This document shows positions 1-9,450 of a stretch of 64,000 bases of DNA, piece by piece (positions within the stretch are counted from its first letter, which is position 1; each line of letters starts with the position of its first letter). Under the pieces are notes generated by a model. That model did not search any database and was not told the DNA's origin. It worked only from the letters and a program-made list of their open reading frames with translations. This DNA comes from Gemmatimonadota bacterium (GTDB taxonomy: Bacteria > Gemmatimonadota > Gemmatimonadetes > Longimicrobiales > Gaopeijiaceae), in the NCBI GenBank assembly GCA_022822325.1, contig JAJEBW010000015.1, forward strand, positions 62,001-126,000, in the 5' to 3' direction. Both the position numbers and the translations under genes were made by a program.

Positions 1-3000
1 TCAGCTTGTCGCCTTCGTTCGAAGACCGCGCACCCAGCGGATCGTGATCGCGACGAAGGGCCAGCTCACCAGGAGCGCCGCCCAGAGGATTCCCAGCACG
101 ATCAACGGACCCTGCAGCGCGTCGGGGATTCGCGAGGCCAGGCTGAAGACGCTCTCGACCAGATCCACGTCGCCGCGCAGCCCCTCCACGAGGTTCCACA
201 GCGCCAGCGCGCCGAAGACGAATCCCACCATGACAGTCAGGTAGAGCGCCACCTTCACGCCCCATTCCCCCCAGCCGACGGTGCCCGAGGTTCCGAAGTG
301 CTCGGAGATCGTGGCGCGCCCCTTCGGGCTCTCGAAGAGGAAGTAGAGCGCGGGAGTCGCCGTCAGCACCAGGAAGGTGGAGGAGAGGAGCCCCCCGATC
401 ACCGAATAGGCCAGCGCGTTCCAGATGTTGGAGTCGGCGGTCTCGCTGAAGAGAACCAGGGGAAGGAGCCCCAGCACGGTGGTGGTCGTCGTCATCAGGA
501 TCGGCCGCACCCGTTCGCGCGTCCCCTGCACGATCGCCTCCTCGAGACCGAGGCTGCGCTCGCGGCGCAGACGGTTGATGTGATCGACGAGCAGAATCGA
601 GTTGTTGACGACAATTCCGCACATCATGATCACCCCCATCCACGCTTCGCGGGTGAACTGCGCATCGATGAAGAAGAAGAGGAGGAAGACCCCGATCAGC
701 GCCATCGGCACCGTAAGAACCACGCAGAGAGGCTGCCTGACCGACTCGAAGAGCGCCGCCGTCACCATATAGACCAGGAGGAGCGCAACCGACAGGACGA
801 GCAGCAGTTGCGACTGATCCTCGGTGGACCAGCGCCAACTGTCGGCCTCCTTGACGGTGTAGCCGGGGGGAACCTCGGTTCCGTTGATGATCGTGCTGTG
901 GTAGAGGTCGCCCAGCTTGTAGGGACCCCGGAACTCGTAGGCGACGGTTCGTTCGTACTGCTGGTTTTCGCGGCGGATCTGGGCCAGCACCTCCTGCGGG
1001 GCGATGGTGACGAGCTCGCCCAGCCGCACCGGATCGTTCGCGGGGGTGAGGATCAGCGTCTGGCGAAGACGGTGCAGATCGACCTCGCGGTTCCCCTCCA
1101 GCTTGACGTCGTAGCGGACCTCGTCGCCCCCGATCTTGATCTCGGTGCTGCTGACCTGCCCCCGCACGGCGGCCGTGATCTGCCGCACCAGAGACGAGAC
1201 CGGCAAATCGTGCTGCGCAACCACGTCGCGCCGGATGTCCACCACGAACTGCGATGCGCGGTCGCGGGTCAGGAAGCCATAGGAGGCATTGGTGTTCACG
1301 TCGCGAATGCGCGGATATCGCTCCAGCCTTCCCCCCAGGTCCTCGGCGATTTCGCGCACCTTCTCGTAGTTGTAGCCGAGCACCTGTATGCGGTAGCGCG
1401 GAGGATTGCTGCCGCCCCCGTAGAAGGAGGGACCGTAGCCGTAGACGCGAACGTCGACCCCGGAAAAGCCGAGCGAATAGGCGAAGAGCTGGTCCTTGAT
1501 GGCGGGCGGAATGTTGGTGTGTTCGAGCTCCCGGGGGAAGGTGACGCGGATGCTGCTCTGCGATTCGCCGACGCGAGTGACGAACTCCTTCACCTCGGGC
1601 ATCTCGCGCAGCCGGTCCTCGAAGAAGCGCGTGAGCTCGTCGGTGCGTTCGATTCCGGAGCCGCTGCGAAAACCGATCTGAATCGAGATGTAGGTGCTGC
1701 CGCTGCCTCCTCCGCCCCACAGCACGCCGCTGCGCACATAGTTCTGGAAGAGCCAGGTCGATCCCCCGAGCGCCGCGAGTCCGATCGCGATCACCAGCCA
1801 GGGGCGAAGCAGGGTCAGCCCCAGAAGCCGTTCGTAGAAGCGGATGTAGAGCGGCTTGCGGCTTGCGGCCCCGGCGTCTTCGCGCGCGGGCAGGATGCGC
1901 CCCACCAGCGCGGGAATGAAGGAGAAGGCGACGACCAGGGAGGCGATCAGGGTGAGAACCACGACCATCGCGAGCGGGAGGTAGTACACCCGAAGCTCGC
2001 CTTGCAGATAGACGAAGGGGGCGAAGACGATCAGGGTGGTCGCGGTGGAGGCGATGACCGGAAGCACGACATCCGAGGCCCCCCTGAGGATGGCGGTGCG
2101 CCGCGGCTCGCCCTCCTGCCACCTTCGGTAGACGTTTTCGAGCACGACGATCGCGTTGTCGACGATCAGACCGAAGGCGAGTGCCAGCCCCATCAGCGTG
2201 AGGACGTTGAGGGTGAGCCCGGTGAAGTGGATCACATTGAGGGTGATCAGGATCGAGAAGGCGATCGACGCGAAGATGACGAAGGCGGTGCGCACCGATC
2301 CCAGGAAGACCAGGAGGACGCCCAGGATGACGAAGACCGATACGGCGGCGCGGCTGCTCAGGTCGGAGAGGACGCGGCGGATCTCGCGGCTCTCGTCGGC
2401 GTTCAGAATAAAGCGCGTGTTGGGCGGGTTGCGGGCCTCGACCGCCTCCATCCGCTCCTTGACCCGGTCGGCCACCCGCACCGCGTTGGCTCCGATCTCC
2501 TTGGTGACGACCAGTCGAACCGCGGGCCGCGCATTGATCCGGTGGTAGCTGCGCGCGTCCTCCCAGGTGTCGCGCACGGTGGCGACGTCGGAGACGCGCA
2601 CGATGCGTCCGCCATCGCTCCTGATCACGGTGCTCGCGATGTCGGCGGCGGAGTTGGGGCGGTTGCGAATCGTCAGCGTCCACTGCCGGTCCTCTTCGCG
2701 CACGACCCCGGCCTCGCCGACCAGGTCCAGATCGCCGATGCGCAGGCCGACCTGCTGGGCCGAAACCCCCATCGCGGCCATCAGCTCGCGGTCCAGCTCG
2801 ATCTCGAGGAGGCGCTCCCTTCCCCCGTAGGCGGTGACGACCGCGACCCCCTCCACCCGGGTCAGCTCCGGCACCACCACATCGTTGAGATGCTCCCTCA
2901 GCGACTCGCGCGTGCGGGCTCCGGTGAAGGTGTATTCGAGCAGCCCGAGCTGCCGCTGAAACTCCTGCGGCACATAGGGACTCACCGAGACGGAGCGCAC

Positions 3001-3363
3001 CCCCGGCGGCAGTTCGTTTTCCTCCAGGGTGGCCAGGCGCTCGGAAAGATCGAGGCGGGCGAAATCCATGTCGACGTCGCGCGCGAACTCGATCTCGATG
3101 CGGGCGGATTCCTCGCTGGAGATCGAGACGACCTTCTCGACCCCCTGCACAAGCTGGATCGTCGCCTCCAGGGGCGAGGTGAGGAAGGCCTCGACGGTCT
3201 CGGGCGACGCCCCCGGCCAGCTTCCGGTGACGGTCAGACGGGGCAACTGGGCATCGGGATAGAGCTCGATGGGGATGTTGCGCCAAGCGAAAATTCCGAG
3301 CGAGGCGATCGCCAGGTAGGCCATGGCGACGGCGACCGGCCGCTGCAGCGAGAGGCGAATCAT
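1..3363 (-). CDS. RND-family efflux permease (AcrB/HAE1 type), second of two in the operon
   Basis: 1120-residue inner-membrane proton-driven exporter of the AcrB/MdtB class. The first transmembrane helix lies near residues 9-28, followed by the large periplasmic porter region, a central helix bundle containing LIVDNAIVVLENVYRR (helix 4 proton-relay area, Asp-Asn rather than the Asp-Asp of AcrB), a second porter region and a last helix bundle with GIVVNNSILLVDHINR. The stop codon sits at the first three bases of the window, so the gene is complete. Its ATG overlaps the TGA of the preceding permease by the four bases ATGA (3360-3363), which suggests translational coupling. A gly-rich segment (VLWGGGGSGS) starts the second half. 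The substrate cannot be read from sequence; drug, bile-salt or lipid export are all possible. Confidence 0.93.
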   Translation of the reverse strand: MIRLSLQRPVAVAMAYLAIASLGIFAWRNIPIELYPDAQLPRLTVTGSWPGASPETVEAFLTSPLEATIQLVQGVEKVVSISSEESARIEIEFARDVDMDFARLDLSERLATLEENELPPGVRSVSVSPYVPQEFQRQLGLLEYTFTGARTRESLREHLNDVVVPELTRVEGVAVVTAYGGRERLLEIELDRELMAAMGVSAQQVGLRIGDLDLVGEAGVVREEDRQWTLTIRNRPNSAADIASTVIRSDGGRIVRVSDVATVRDTWEDARSYHRINARPAVRLVVTKEIGANAVRVADRVKERMEAVEARNPPNTRFILNADESREIRRVLSDLSSRAAVSVFVILGVLLVFLGSVRTAFVIFASIAFSILITLNVIHFTGLTLNVLTLMGLALAFGLIVDNAIVVLENVYRRWQEGEPRRTAILRGASDVVLPVIASTATTLIVFAPFVYLQGELRVYYLPLAMVVVLTLIASLVVAFSFIPALVGRILPAREDAGAASRKPLYIRFYERLLGLTLLRPWLVIAIGLAALGGSTWLFQNYVRSGVLWGGGGSGSTYISIQIGFRSGSGIERTDELTRFFEDRLREMPEVKEFVTRVGESQSSIRVTFPRELEHTNIPPAIKDQLFAYSLGFSGVDVRVYGYGPSFYGGGSNPPRYRIQVLGYNYEKVREIAEDLGGRLERYPRIRDVNTNASYGFLTRDRASQFVVDIRRDVVAQHDLPVSSLVRQITAAVRGQVSSTEIKIGGDEVRYDVKLEGNREVDLHRLRQTLILTPANDPVRLGELVTIAPQEVLAQIRRENQQYERTVAYEFRGPYKLGDLYHSTIINGTEVPPGYTVKEADSWRWSTEDQSQLLLVLSVALLLVYMVTAALFESVRQPLCVVLTVPMALIGVFLLFFFIDAQFTREAWMGVIMMCGIVVNNSILLVDHINRLRRERSLGLEEAIVQGTRERVRPILMTTTTTVLGLLPLVLFSETADSNIWNALAYSVIGGLLSSTFLVLTATPALYFLFESPKGRATISEHFGTSGTVGWGEWGVKVALYLTVMVGFVFGALALWNLVEGLRGDVDLVESVFSLASRIPDALQGPLIVLGILWAALLVSWPFVAITIRWVRGLRTKATS

Positions 3364-6300
3364 GACGGAACGGCTCCCCCCTGGGAGGATGAAGGATCGG
3401 TCCGGGCGGTGCGGAGGCCGCGGACATCCTCCACGACCGAATAGACGACCGGAACCACAATCAGCGTCAGGGCGGTGGCGACCAGCAATCCCCCGATCAC
3501 CGAGATCGCCATCGGCGCCCGCAGATCGGCCCCGCGCCCGATGCCCAGCGCCATCGGCAGGAGCCCCAGGACGGTGGTGACGGTGGTCATCACGATCGGT
3601 CGCAGCCGCACCTGGCCCGCCTCCAGGATGGCGTCGCGCAGAGCCAGCCCGCGAGAGCGCGCCTGATTGATGAAGTCCACCTTGACGATCGCGTCGTTCA
3701 CCACAATTCCCACAAGGATCACCACTCCGATCAGGCTCATCGTGTTGAGCCCCTGTCCGGTGAGCGCAAGAGCCAGGACGGCCCCCACCAGCGCCAGCGG
3801 CACCGCCATGAGAATGGTGAAGGGATGGACGAAGGACTCGAACTGCGCCGCCAGGATCATGTAGACGAGCAGCACGGCCAGCCCGAAGGCGAAGGAAAGG
3901 TCGCGGAAGGAACGGCGCATCTCTTCGTTCTCGCCGCCCACCTCGACTCCGACGTCCCAGGGGACGCTAAGCTCGGCGAGCGCTTCCTCCACCGAGGCGA
4001 TCGCCGCCCCCAGTCCTCCCGTCGCCACATCGGCGAAGACGGTCACGACCCGGCCCTGGTCCTCGCGCCGGATCTCGGCCGGGCCCAGCGTCTGTTCCAC
4101 CGTAACCAGCTCGCGCAGCGGAATGCCGCGGACCCGCAGCATGTCGAGGGTCGCCGCGTCGTGGCGGAGGAAGTCGGGGAGCCGCACCATGATCGCGATC
4201 TTGCGGTCGAAGTCCACGAACTCGGTGGCGCGGTCGCCAAGCATGGCCGACTGAATCGTCTGGGCGATCACCCGCGGCTCGATCCCGTATCCGGCGGCCG
4301 CGTCGTTGTCGATCGAGATCTGGTACTGCGGCTGGCCGCGCTCCGTGCCGATCCGAACATTGCGGATCTCGGGCACGGTGGCCAGGCGGGCGCGCACTTC
4401 CTCCGCGAAGGGATAGCTCTCCTCGAGGTCCTCGCCCCGCAGCCGCACCGCGATGTCCGCCTCGCCGCCTCCCAGTATCCGGCCCAGCGCCGTGGCCTGC
4501 CCGGTCTCGAAGGCCAGCGAAGCCGGCCCGATCTCGCGACCGAGTCCCTGCAACCGGGTCACCACCGTCTCGGTGACCGCCGCGTCGTCGAGGCGGATCT
4601 GAATCTGCGCCGTGTGCAGCCCGGAGGCCTCGCCCTCGTCGCCCTGGGCCTTGATGTCGCGGCCGATGTGACTGAAGACCGCCGCCACCTGGGGATCCTC
4701 CTGCAATCCGCCCTCGATCGTTTCGACCACTCCGGCGGTCGTTTCCAGGCGGGTGCCCTCGGCCAGCTCCAGCCGCAGATCGAAGGCGCCCTGGTCGACA
4801 TTGGGCAGCAGATCGCGCTCCAGCGAAGAGGCCAGGAGGATGATTCCCGCGAGGACAAGCCCGGAGATCGCCAGGACCGTGCCGCGGCGGTCGAGAGCGG
4901 TGGAGAGGAGGCGGTGATAGTGTCCGGCGAAGACGTTGAAGGCCCGGTCGAAGACGCGAAAGAAGGGCCCGAAGAAGGTGGACAGGAAGGAGGTCGCGAT
5001 TTGGCCCCAGTAGCGCACGAGCTGCCCGCCCAGCGAGAAGGCGCCCCGGATCAGGAAAAAGGGAAGGGTGGCGAGGCGGACCGTGTGGCCGACCAGGCGC
5101 GAACGGGAGTCGGCGGGAGCCGGCGCGGAATCGGAGGCGGTGGCGCGCTCGCCGCCGCGGAAGTGGCCCGCCATGGCCGGAAGGAGGGTGACGGCGACGG
5201 CCAGGCTGGCCAGGAGCGAAAAGGCGACCGCGAGCGAGAGCGCGCCGAAGAGCTCCCCGGCCACCCCCTGAACGTAGATGATCGGGCCGAAGACCGAGAT
5301 CGTCGTGAGGGTGGCGGCGGTGATGGCGCCCTGGACCTCTTCGGCTCCGCGGGCCGCCGCTTCGAGCGCCCCCGCGCCCTGCTGCCGGTGCCGGAAGATG
5401 TTCTCCAGAACGATGATCGAGTTGTCCACCAGCATCCCGACCCCGAGCGCGAGCCCCCCCAGACTCATGATGTTGAGCGAGACCCCGAAGGCGTCCATCA
5501 GCGAGAATGTGCCGATCACCGAGATCGGGATGGCCAGGGCGATCGCGATGGGGTAGCGGGGATCGCGCAGAAAGAAGAAGAGCACGACGAAGGCGAGGAG
5601 CCCGCCCAGGATCAGCGCCTGCACCACATTGCTGATCGATTCGTCGATGAAGGTGGCCTGGTTGGATGCGATCTCGGCGGTGAACTCGGGGTACTGCTCC
5701 TTCAGGAGGTCGAGCGTCACCTGCACGTCTTCGGAGACGGCCACCGTATTGGAGCCCGATTCCTTGAAGACCAGGATTCCGACCGATTCCGCGCCATTGT
5801 AGCGGGCGATCTCCTCTCGCTCGGCGAAGCCGTCCACCACGGTGGCGATGTCGCGGAGGCGGACCAGACGGAAGGCGGCGTCGTCCTCCTCCGAATCCGC
5901 GCCCTCCTGCCCCGCCCCGCCCTGCTGCCCCCCGATCCGCTGCCGCGCCACCACCACGTCGCCGATCTCCTGGACCGTCTGAAATTCGCCCAGGGTGCGG
6001 AGCGGATAGCGGTAGCGGCCCCGCAGGATCGTCCCCCCCCGCGCCGAGTAATTGGCGTCGTCGAGGGCGGTCGAGACCTCGGCCAGGGTGATTCCATTCG
6101 ATTCCAGGAGCGCCGGGTCCACATCCACCTGGATTTCGCGGTCGAGCCCGCCGGTCACGGAGGCCTGCGCCACCCCGTCGAGCTGTTCGAGGCGGCGCCG
6201 GAAGACCCGGTCGGCGATCTCCTTGTTCTGGAGCAGGTTGGCGCCCCCGGTGAGCGAGATCGTGAGAATCGGCTCGGCCTGCGGATCGACGCGCAGAATG

Positions 6301-6680
6301 GTGGGACGCTCGGCCGTCTCCGGCAGCAGTTCGCGAATGTTGTCCAGCCGCTCGCGCACGTTGAGGGTGGCGAAGTCCATGTCGGTGCCCCACGCGAAGC
6401 GGAGGGTGACCAGACTCACCCCCTCCTGCGAGACCGAGGTGACATTCTCCACCCCGGGCACCGCCGCCGCCTGCTGCTCGATCGGCTCGGTGACCAGGCG
6501 CTCGATCTCGGCGGGCGCGACATTGGGATAGCTGGTGTGGACGACCAGGCGCGGGAAGCTGACCTCGGGCAGGAGGTCGATGGGAAGGCGCGCGTAGGAG
6601 ATGATGCCCAGCATGACGACCGCCATGACCAGCATGGCGACCGCGACCGGGCGACGGGTCGACGTTCGGGGAATCGACAC
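3360..6680 (-). CDS. RND-family efflux permease, first of two in the operon
   Basis: About 1106 residues, inner-membrane RND exporter. I chose the GTG at 6680: it lies 6 bases after the TolC-like stop and has GGGAGG about 10 bases upstream, and the protein then opens with the usual charged stub plus helix 1 (VSIPRTSTRRPVAVAMLVMA). The open frame extends to 6950, but the extra 90 residues are low-complexity Gly/Arg translation of the tolC-like gene. Helix 4 carries LGVGMLVDNSIIVLENIFRH and the later bundle GIVVNDAIVKVDFINQ. A longer than usual segment with extra hydrophobic stretches (around residues 530-640) separates the two halves. It is only about 40% similar by eye to its partner at 1-3363, so the pair is not a recent duplication. 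The two may form a heteromeric pump like MdtBC. Confidence 0.92.
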   Translation of the reverse strand: MSIPRTSTRRPVAVAMLVMAVVMLGIISYARLPIDLLPEVSFPRLVVHTSYPNVAPAEIERLVTEPIEQQAAAVPGVENVTSVSQEGVSLVTLRFAWGTDMDFATLNVRERLDNIRELLPETAERPTILRVDPQAEPILTISLTGGANLLQNKEIADRVFRRRLEQLDGVAQASVTGGLDREIQVDVDPALLESNGITLAEVSTALDDANYSARGGTILRGRYRYPLRTLGEFQTVQEIGDVVVARQRIGGQQGGAGQEGADSEEDDAAFRLVRLRDIATVVDGFAEREEIARYNGAESVGILVFKESGSNTVAVSEDVQVTLDLLKEQYPEFTAEIASNQATFIDESISNVVQALILGGLLAFVVLFFFLRDPRYPIAIALAIPISVIGTFSLMDAFGVSLNIMSLGGLALGVGMLVDNSIIVLENIFRHRQQGAGALEAAARGAEEVQGAITAATLTTISVFGPIIYVQGVAGELFGALSLAVAFSLLASLAVAVTLLPAMAGHFRGGERATASDSAPAPADSRSRLVGHTVRLATLPFFLIRGAFSLGGQLVRYWGQIATSFLSTFFGPFFRVFDRAFNVFAGHYHRLLSTALDRRGTVLAISGLVLAGIILLASSLERDLLPNVDQGAFDLRLELAEGTRLETTAGVVETIEGGLQEDPQVAAVFSHIGRDIKAQGDEGEASGLHTAQIQIRLDDAAVTETVVTRLQGLGREIGPASLAFETGQATALGRILGGGEADIAVRLRGEDLEESYPFAEEVRARLATVPEIRNVRIGTERGQPQYQISIDNDAAAGYGIEPRVIAQTIQSAMLGDRATEFVDFDRKIAIMVRLPDFLRHDAATLDMLRVRGIPLRELVTVEQTLGPAEIRREDQGRVVTVFADVATGGLGAAIASVEEALAELSVPWDVGVEVGGENEEMRRSFRDLSFAFGLAVLLVYMILAAQFESFVHPFTILMAVPLALVGAVLALALTGQGLNTMSLIGVVILVGIVVNDAIVKVDFINQARSRGLALRDAILEAGQVRLRPIVMTTVTTVLGLLPMALGIGRGADLRAPMAISVIGGLLVATALTLIVVPVVYSVVEDVRGLRTARTDPSSSQGGAVPS

Positions 6681-6685
6681 CTGGA

Positions 6686-8104
6686 TCAGCCCTCCCCGCC
6701 CGGATCGGCGTTGCCGTTGCCCAGTCCGGCCCGGTCGGCGACCACCCCGGCCGCCTCGTAGAGCCCCAGGAGCGCGACCGCGAACTCGAATCGCTGATCG
6801 ACCAGGTCGCGCTGCGCGCCCGCCTCCTCGCGGATCGCCGCCCGTAGCTCCTCGATGCTCTTCACCGCCAGCCGGTACTCCTCCTGCACGATCCGAAGCC
6901 GTGCGCTCGCCACCTCGGCCGCCGTCTCGCGCTGTTCGACGTTGGCCCACGCGGTCTCCAGATCGACGAAGCCCGCGCGGACCTGTTCTTCAAGCTGAAG
7001 CTCGCTCTGGCGAAGCTGCTCACCGGCGTTGCGCAACTCCACCTCGGCCGAGGCGATCTGTTGCGACGTCTGGAAGCGGCTGAAGACGGGAATCGAGACG
7101 CTGAGGCTGACGCTGCCGCTGAAGTCGTCGGGATTGAAACCAAAGAGGGCATCCCGGTCGCTGCCGCGGGACCAGCGGCTCACGCTCGAGCTGAGCGAGA
7201 GCGAGGGCCAGCGACTCGCCTTCTGGGAGTTCAGCATCGACTGTCGCACGGCGCGTCCCGCGGCCGCGGCGGCGACGGCGGGGCTTCGTCCCAGTCCCTC
7301 CTCCACGAGCGCCTCCAGATCCAGGTTGGCGGGGTCGAAGGGTTCGGGAAGCTGCTGCTCGATATCCAGCGAAGCGAGCGCCGGATCGCCGATCGCCCGC
7401 CGCAGCGCGAGCATGGCCTTCTCCACCTGGCCGCGAGCCGTGGTGACCGTGACGCGCTGATTCTGCAACTCGAGGGTGGCGCCCAGAAGATCCGATCGTC
7501 CCACCGTCGCCAGCTCGAAGCGGCGCTCGGCGACCTCGAAATCCCGCTCCCGGGCGATCAGGAGCTCCTCCTCGACCGCAAGTCGCGCCCTCTGGCGCTG
7601 GGCGAAGAAGAACTGCCGCTGGACCTCGGCCAGGATGCGGTTCAGATCGCGCTCGGCGCTCAACCGGTCCACGCGCGCCTGGGCCCGGGCCTGGCTGTAG
7701 GCGTGGAAGCGGCGTCCCCCCTGGAAGAGTTGGAGACCCGCCCGAATCCCCTCGCTGGAATTCGAATTGACGATCGTGCGGACATCCGGATTCTCGATGG
7801 GGTTGCCGAAGAAGTCGAAGTTGACGGATTCCTGGTAGAAGCTCAGGCCGGTGCTGTAGCTCAGGTTCAGATCGGGCAGGAAGGCGCCCCACGCCTGGCG
7901 AAGCTGGATCCCTTCGAGCTCCATGCGGTTCAGCGCCTGGCGGTATTCCGGATTGTGCACGATCGCGCGCGTCAGGGCGTCCTGCAGGGTGAGGACGCTG
8001 CCCTCGCCGGCCTGCGCCCGGAGCTCCGCCGCCGTGCCTGCGAAGGCCAGCGCCAGCGCCCCGATCGCCAACGCCCCCAATGGCTTCCCTCTCGCTCCCT
8101 TCAT
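6686..8104 (-). CDS. TolC-family outer-membrane efflux channel
   Basis: 472 residues beginning MKGARGKPLGALAIGALAL, a Sec signal peptide ending near AQAGEG. The rest is the duplicated TolC pattern: long helices (for example QARAQARVDRLSAERDLNRI and QLRQSELQLEEQVRAGFVDL) alternating with beta-strand stretches such as SLSLSSSVSRWS. It should form the outer-membrane duct for the two permeases encoded downstream. Its ATG overlaps the adaptor gene's stop codon (ATGA, 8101-8104), and only 5 bases separate its TGA from the GTG of the next permease. I set the start at 8104 rather than further upstream because the earlier in-frame sequence is out-of-frame translation of the adaptor gene and contains no signal peptide. 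Confidence 0.93.
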   Translation of the reverse strand: MKGARGKPLGALAIGALALAFAGTAAELRAQAGEGSVLTLQDALTRAIVHNPEYRQALNRMELEGIQLRQAWGAFLPDLNLSYSTGLSFYQESVNFDFFGNPIENPDVRTIVNSNSSEGIRAGLQLFQGGRRFHAYSQARAQARVDRLSAERDLNRILAEVQRQFFFAQRQRARLAVEEELLIARERDFEVAERRFELATVGRSDLLGATLELQNQRVTVTTARGQVEKAMLALRRAIGDPALASLDIEQQLPEPFDPANLDLEALVEEGLGRSPAVAAAAAGRAVRQSMLNSQKASRWPSLSLSSSVSRWSRGSDRDALFGFNPDDFSGSVSLSVSIPVFSRFQTSQQIASAEVELRNAGEQLRQSELQLEEQVRAGFVDLETAWANVEQRETAAEVASARLRIVQEEYRLAVKSIEELRAAIREEAGAQRDLVDQRFEFAVALLGLYEAAGVVADRAGLGNGNADPGGEG

Positions 8105-9291
8105 CGGGTCGGCCTCCCGCCCGCAGCCTCCGGATCCTCCACCAGCTCGACCGCGGCGTCGTGCGGCAACATCTGGTGGCCATCGACGAGAACGACCTCG
8201 CCCGCCGCCACCATGTCGGTCTCGGAGTGCTCCGTGATCTCGACGTAGTAGGCGTTCTCCAGTCCGGGCGTCACGTAGCGCCACTTCGCTCTGCCGTCCT
8301 CGACGACGAAGAGGAAGTAGCGGCGGTCGTCGGTCTCGCGGATCGCCGTCTTGGGGACGAGGATTCGGTCCGGGAACTGCTGCGCCTCCAGGTCCGCCTC
8401 GGCGTACATCCCCGGCTTGATGCGCCCGTCCCGGTTGGCGATATGAACCGTCACCCGCGCGGTGTTGGTCAGCGGATCCACAACCGGATTGATCGTTTCG
8501 ATGCGGCCGGTGAAGGTCTGGCCCGGAAAGGCGGTGAAGACGAGAGAGGCGGCCCGGCCCTCGTCCAGGTGGACGACCTCGGTGGCCAGAACCTCGACCG
8601 CCACCTTGATGGGATCGATGTCCACCACGGTGAGCAGCTCTTCGCCCTCGCGCACGAACTGCCCGGCCACAACCTTCAGATTCGCCACGCGGCCGCCGAA
8701 GGGCGCGCGCACCACCGTCTTGTCGAGCTGCATCCGGGCCCGCCGGTACTCCACCTCGGCCTGGTCCAGACCCATCTGCGCCCGCGCCAGGATCGCCCGT
8801 CGCTCGCGCACCGCCGGATCCTCCAGCTCCTCGTCGAAGAGGACGCGGGTCCGGTAGTCGGCCTCGGCCTTGCGGAGCGCGGCTTCCCGGGTGGCGACCT
8901 CGAGCGCGTACTCCGTGGTGTCGATCCGAACCACCGCCTGCTCGCCCACGACGGTCTGGTTTTCCCGCACGCTCACCTCGGAGACGATCCCGCTTACTCG
9001 CGCGGTCAGCCTGGCTTCGCGGAAGGCCTCGGCGCGCCCCTTGGCGGTAACGGAGATCCAGAGGGTGTCCTGGACCGCCGTCACCCCCGTGACCGGCTGC
9101 GGGAGTTCGGTGTTGAACTGCTCTCGCACCGACTCCACGACCTCGCCCGCCTCCTCCGAGAGATTGGCCAGCTCGGCGGCTTCCTCCTCTTCCTCGGGCG
9201 GCGGACGCAGGCGCCACCAGATCCCCCCCGCCAGCACGGCAAGTATGATGAGGACGGTGAGAACTCCCAATGTGGACCGCGACTGTGCCAT
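8101..9291 (-). CDS. RND efflux periplasmic adaptor (HlyD/AcrA-type membrane fusion protein)
   Basis: 396 residues starting MAQSRSTLGVLTVLIILAVL, a single N-terminal membrane anchor followed by an acidic run (PPPEEEEEAAEL). Then come the lipoyl half-motif (VSEVSVRENQTVVGEQAVVR), a helical hairpin (about residues 125-180), the second lipoyl half (VRAPFGGRVANLKVVAGQFV), and beta-barrel and membrane-proximal domains. This is the canonical architecture that couples RND permeases to TolC. It is the first gene of the operon adaptor-tolC-RND-RND. The ATG at 9291 sits behind AGGGA; a longer frame to 9438 adds a residue stretch with no family character. No regulator gene is adjacent. Confidence 0.93.
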   Translation of the reverse strand: MAQSRSTLGVLTVLIILAVLAGGIWWRLRPPPEEEEEAAELANLSEEAGEVVESVREQFNTELPQPVTGVTAVQDTLWISVTAKGRAEAFREARLTARVSGIVSEVSVRENQTVVGEQAVVRIDTTEYALEVATREAALRKAEADYRTRVLFDEELEDPAVRERRAILARAQMGLDQAEVEYRRARMQLDKTVVRAPFGGRVANLKVVAGQFVREGEELLTVVDIDPIKVAVEVLATEVVHLDEGRAASLVFTAFPGQTFTGRIETINPVVDPLTNTARVTVHIANRDGRIKPGMYAEADLEAQQFPDRILVPKTAIRETDDRRYFLFVVEDGRAKWRYVTPGLENAYYVEITEHSETDMVAAGEVVLVDGHQMLPHDAAVELVEDPEAAGGRPTR

Positions 9292-9339
9292 TCCCTGGTC
9301 TCCCTCCGGAGCTTTGGTGGAATCGTTAACGGTGAAATG

Positions 9340-9369
9340 CCCGGCGATCCGCCTGGGGGGACCGCCGGG
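9340..9369. terminator. Inverted repeat between ispG and the efflux operon
   Basis: CCCGGCG at 9340-9346 pairs perfectly with CGCCGGG at 9363-9369 across a 16-base loop. It lies in the 159-bp gap between the ispG stop and the adaptor start, where a terminator for ispG would be expected. There is no T-tract and the loop is long, so this is only a candidate. Confidence 0.25.
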
Positions 9370-9450
9370 ATTCGGGTTGCTTCCCTTCAGATACCCCGGC
9401 CGGTTGCAAAGTTGCCTCGGGGGGCGTCGGCGCGGCAACCCGGAGCGCGT

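Noticed and set aside
298-3444. Open frame of over 1000 codons on the plus strand opposite the RND permease (similar ones at 3825-6761, 8080-10713, 57662-60868)
   Set aside because: High GC in third positions leaves long mirror frames open. The translations are Arg/Asp/Gly/His-rich without any domain, while the minus strand codes clear protein families.
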